Part shown: positions 42,523-45,274 of the stretch, one piece after another
Layout: each line of letters starts with the position of its first letter
Position numbering within the stretch: the first letter of the stretch is position 1
Assembly: GCA_020630735.1 (NCBI GenBank)
Contig: JAHDIP010000022.1
Location: 1 to 45,274 of the forward strand
Direction of reading: 5' to 3'
DNA length: 45,274 nt
From: Saprospiraceae bacterium
GTDB lineage: Bacteria > Bacteroidota > Bacteroidia > Chitinophagales > Saprospiraceae
Notes under the pieces: generated by a model
Database searches by the model: none
The model's input: the letters and a program-made list of their open reading frames with translations, nothing else
Told to the model about the DNA's origin: nothing
Program-made: the position numbers and the translations under genes

Positions 42523-44856
42523 GTGAGAGTCCTAAAAACAAGTATATTTCTGTGTTTTATTTGTAGTGTTACTTCTTTGTTTGCGCAACAACCAACACAA
42601 ACAATAAGGGGTAAAGTAATAGATACAGACACTAAGCAAACATTAGTAGGAGCTACCGTTTCCTTAATCAACTCAGACCCATCAGTAGGAACTACTTCAG
42701 ATGAAGAAGGAACGTATCGACTCGAAGAAGTGAATATCGGACGATATGAAATGATGATTTCTTATATCGGATATGAGTCGCAAATAATTCCAGAAGTTTT
42801 GTTGGAGTCAGGCAAAGAATTGATTTTAAATGTTGAGCTTAAAGAAAATGCAACGACTCTAGACGAAGTCACTGTTTACTCTTCTCGGCATACGGAACCA
42901 ACGAATGCAACGACAAGTATTCATACACTGACTTTAGAAGAAACCTTTCGATTTCCTGCTACCTTTTATGATCCCGCACGGTTAGCTGCTTCGTTTGCAG
43001 GAGTGGTCAACCAAAACGATCAGGCCAATAATATCATTATAAGAGGGAATGCACCTTCGAGTATGACTTGGCGTTTGGAAGGAGTTGATATCGTCAATCC
43101 AAATCATCTGAGTAATGCAGGAACCTTTAGCGATCGAGCTACTCAAAATGGAGGAGGTGTCAATATTCTTAGTGCACAATTGTTAGGAACTTCTCGATTT
43201 TTAACAGGAGCATTTCCCGCTGAGTATGGAAATACACTTGGCGGAGTGATGGATATGCAATTACGTTCTGGTAATAATGAACAACTAGAATTTACGGGAC
43301 AAATTGGTTTAATCGGAATAGATTTGGCAGCGGAAGGACCGCTCTCTAAAAATGCAGGCTCATCTTTTTTGGTCAACTATCGTTATTCAACACTTGGATT
43401 GTTGAGTGCAATGGGCGTTGACTTAGGAGACGAGGCCATTAGTTTTCAAGATCTAGCGTTTAACTTTTCTTTTCCGAATAAAAAAGGTGGTGAACTTGGT
43501 GTTTTTGGAATGCAAGGAATTAGCAAAAATGTTTTTGAAACAGAACGAGACCCCGAATTATGGGAGTTTGAAAAAGATCGCAACGATATCACTTTTGATA
43601 ATAAAATGGGCGCATGGGGAATTAGCTATTCACAGCCTTTGAGTAATAAACTTTCCTTAAAAACAATTGCAGCCTTTTCGACGCTCGAAAACGAACGTCG
43701 TCAAAATAGTATAGCCAACATCAATTTTTCGGAAATTGATATTGACAAACAAAAAAGGCTATCCGCAAATGTTACATTAAACTATAAAGCAAACAGCAAT
43801 CATAGCATCAAAGCAGGTACATTTGCTAGCTATATCCAAAACGACATCTTTTTAGATTATACAACTATTGATGCTTTTTATGATGGTCAACAAGATGGTG
43901 CGTTGATTCAACCTTTTGTAAACTGGCAATTTCGACCATCTACAAAGCTAACGACTAATGTTGGTCTCCATTACATGCATTACACCTTCAATAAGACGAG
44001 TGCTATCGAACCTAGAGCTTCGCTCAAATGGCGATTTCTGCCTGAGCAAAATATTAGCTTAGCCTATGGCTTACATAGTCAAACGCAATTACCTCAGCTA
44101 TATGGTATCGACGATTTGAGTAACAACTACAAACTTGAACTAACCAAAGCACATCATCTAGTGCTAGGCTACAAAAATGCTTTTAATAAATCAACCTCTT
44201 TACAAGTAGAAGTCTATTATCAGGACTTATTTGATGTGCCAATTTCTAGTAATTTATCTAGTACTTTTTCTGGCTTGAATGCTATTTCAGATTATACTTT
44301 TTCAGATAGTCTAGTAAGTGAAGGAACTGGAAAAAATTATGGTGTAGAACTAAGTCTTCAAAAGTTTCTAACCAACAATTATTATTTCTTATGGACAGGT
44401 ATGTTGTATGAGTCCAAATATACTGCTGCTGATGGTATCGAACGAAATACTCGTTTCAATGGAAATTATGCGACAAACCTGACAGTAGGAAAAGAATTTG
44501 TTTGGATAAATAAAAAAGGTAAGAACCGAACACTTGGCATTAATTCAAGAGTGTCTTATGTAGGTGGACTTCGTGAAACACCTATTGACCAAATTGCTTC
44601 ATCAGTACTAGGGCGAACCGTTTTTGATGACCAAAATGCATTTAGTATTAAGCAAAAGGATTTTTTCAAAATAGATTTACGAATTTACTACAAACGTAAT
44701 AAGCCTAAATACTCTAGTACCCTAGCGCTCGATATCCAAAATGTAACCAATGCTCAAAATATCGCATTTAGCTATTTTGATAATCTGAAAGCGGATGTAA
44801 TCACCAAGTATCAATTAGGCTTAATCCCATTGCTCAATTATCGAATCGAGTTTTAA
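42523..44856 (+). CDS. TonB-dependent receptor with CarboxypepD_reg-like domain; GTG start
   Basis: The 777-residue outer-membrane product has a signal peptide (1-21, ending LFAQ). A regulatory-like beta domain follows (about 25-110, IRGKVIDTDTKQTLVGATVSLI), then a plug (about 115-235) with ARLAASFAGVVNQNDQANNIIIRGN and LTGAFPAEYGNTLGGVMDMQLRSGN, and a barrel ending LGLIPLLNYRIEF. It is smaller than SusC-type receptors and has no SusD gene. It should import an unknown ligand with TonB energy. The start is GTG at 42523; no ATG is available before the signal. It follows the NTF2-like gene by 27 bases and precedes the TMEM220-like gene by 11 bases. Confidence 0.9.
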   Translation: MRVLKTSIFLCFICSVTSLFAQQPTQTIRGKVIDTDTKQTLVGATVSLINSDPSVGTTSDEEGTYRLEEVNIGRYEMMISYIGYESQIIPEVLLESGKELILNVELKENATTLDEVTVYSSRHTEPTNATTSIHTLTLEETFRFPATFYDPARLAASFAGVVNQNDQANNIIIRGNAPSSMTWRLEGVDIVNPNHLSNAGTFSDRATQNGGGVNILSAQLLGTSRFLTGAFPAEYGNTLGGVMDMQLRSGNNEQLEFTGQIGLIGIDLAAEGPLSKNAGSSFLVNYRYSTLGLLSAMGVDLGDEAISFQDLAFNFSFPNKKGGELGVFGMQGISKNVFETERDPELWEFEKDRNDITFDNKMGAWGISYSQPLSNKLSLKTIAAFSTLENERRQNSIANINFSEIDIDKQKRLSANVTLNYKANSNHSIKAGTFASYIQNDIFLDYTTIDAFYDGQQDGALIQPFVNWQFRPSTKLTTNVGLHYMHYTFNKTSAIEPRASLKWRFLPEQNISLAYGLHSQTQLPQLYGIDDLSNNYKLELTKAHHLVLGYKNAFNKSTSLQVEVYYQDLFDVPISSNLSSTFSGLNAISDYTFSDSLVSEGTGKNYGVELSLQKFLTNNYYFLWTGMLYESKYTAADGIERNTRFNGNYATNLTVGKEFVWINKKGKNRTLGINSRVSYVGGLRETPIDQIASSVLGRTVFDDQNAFSIKQKDFFKIDLRIYYKRNKPKYSSTLALDIQNVTNAQNIAFSYFDNLKADVITKYQLGLIPLLNYRIEF

Positions 44857-44867
44857 TTAGAAGTGAA

Positions 44868-45236
44868 ATGAAAATCGTCAACCTCATTTTAGCCATTTTA
44901 TTTGTATCGTTTGCAATAGTACAGTATAACGACCCAGACCCTTGGTTGTGGATTACACTCTATCTTTTTATCGGAGCTATTTCTGCCTTTGCGGCATTTG
45001 GAAAATACAGTAGACCCATTTTGATAGGCGGTATTCTTATTTGTATTGTCGGTATACTGATACTAGTGCCAGAGTTTGTTCATTGGATACAAACAGGTGC
45101 GGAGTCAATTGTGGAGTCTATGAAAACAGAGAAACCTCATATCGAATTTGTGCGAGAATTTTTAGGTTTATTTATTTGTCTAATTACGTTGCTCTTTCAT
45201 TATTCAAAATCGAAGCAATTAACGGGTAAAAAATAA
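44868..45236 (+). CDS. TMEM220-family small membrane protein
   Basis: The 122-residue product has four hydrophobic segments (about 1-18, 26-45, 50-68 and 97-113). It carries the family signature VQYNDPDPWLWITLYLFIGA (residues 18-37), a sequence also seen in eukaryotic TMEM220. The family has no established biochemical role. It starts 11 bases after the TonB receptor stop and likely shares its transcript. The window ends 38 bases after its stop, and no terminator is visible there. Confidence 0.8.
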   Translation: MKIVNLILAILFVSFAIVQYNDPDPWLWITLYLFIGAISAFAAFGKYSRPILIGGILICIVGILILVPEFVHWIQTGAESIVESMKTEKPHIEFVREFLGLFICLITLLFHYSKSKQLTGKK

Positions 45237-45274
45237 GTTCCGCATTTTGGCTATAGAATTTTTGAGTTTAGATA

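Overview
The window comes from a low-GC member of the Bacteroidota. The signs are SprA, the outer-membrane channel of the type IX secretion system (T9SS). There are also two secreted proteins with T9SS C-terminal sorting domains, a fused MurF-alanine racemase, and several TAnnTTTG promoter -7 elements. Clear Shine-Dalgarno sequences are absent. A Saprospiria-like lineage is possible but cannot be fixed from this sequence. The region is chromosomal and mostly core genes. No transposase, integrase, phage gene, CRISPR array, tRNA or rRNA was seen.

Layout. 1-2040: terminator of an off-window gene, a small four-helix membrane protein, and an exported TlpA-type thioredoxin with a long charged linker. 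2058-6364 (minus): an envelope-chaperone block of a SurA-like parvulin, a lipoprotein resembling the chaperone part of such proteins, and a large two-domain parvulin. 6575-10318 (minus): murF-alr and purD, six bases apart. 10450-18934 (plus): ruvA and the 2520-residue sprA. 19110-20891: a T9SS-sorted subtilisin. 20953-24102 (minus): a UvrD-type helicase fused to a PD-(D/E)XK nuclease. 24425-31300 (plus): a TonB-dependent receptor, an arylsulfotransferase-like T9SS cargo protein and a membrane-anchored CotH-kinase protein. 31341-35902 (minus): a Rieske oxygenase, a small membrane protein, rnpA, rpmH (51 codons) and rho with a very long charged disordered insertion. 36429-45236 (plus): serS, a YugP-type zinc peptidase, a PIN/NYN-like protein, frr, a DadA-type oxidoreductase, then a tight run of tandem NTF2-like protein, TonB receptor and TMEM220-like protein.

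How the genes fit together. Much of the window serves the cell envelope. The parvulins probably fold exported and outer-membrane proteins, including the TonB receptors and SprA. SprA exports cargo such as the subtilisin and the arylsulfotransferase-like protein. MurF-Alr makes and ligates D-alanine precursors for peptidoglycan. The rest is information processing: ruvA, helicase-nuclease, rpmH, rnpA, rho, serS and frr.

No clearly new multi-gene system such as a defence island is evident. The best leads are: Rho with a roughly 170-residue block-charged segment that includes a 48-base tandem repeat; a strong terminator hairpin inside the signal-peptide codons of the arylsulfotransferase-like gene; a ten-codon ATG mini-ORF closed by TAG just upstream of, and in frame with, the TTG start of the CotH gene; two lysine/aspartate-rich insertions in SprA; and the uncharacterised NTF2-TonB-TMEM220 operon.
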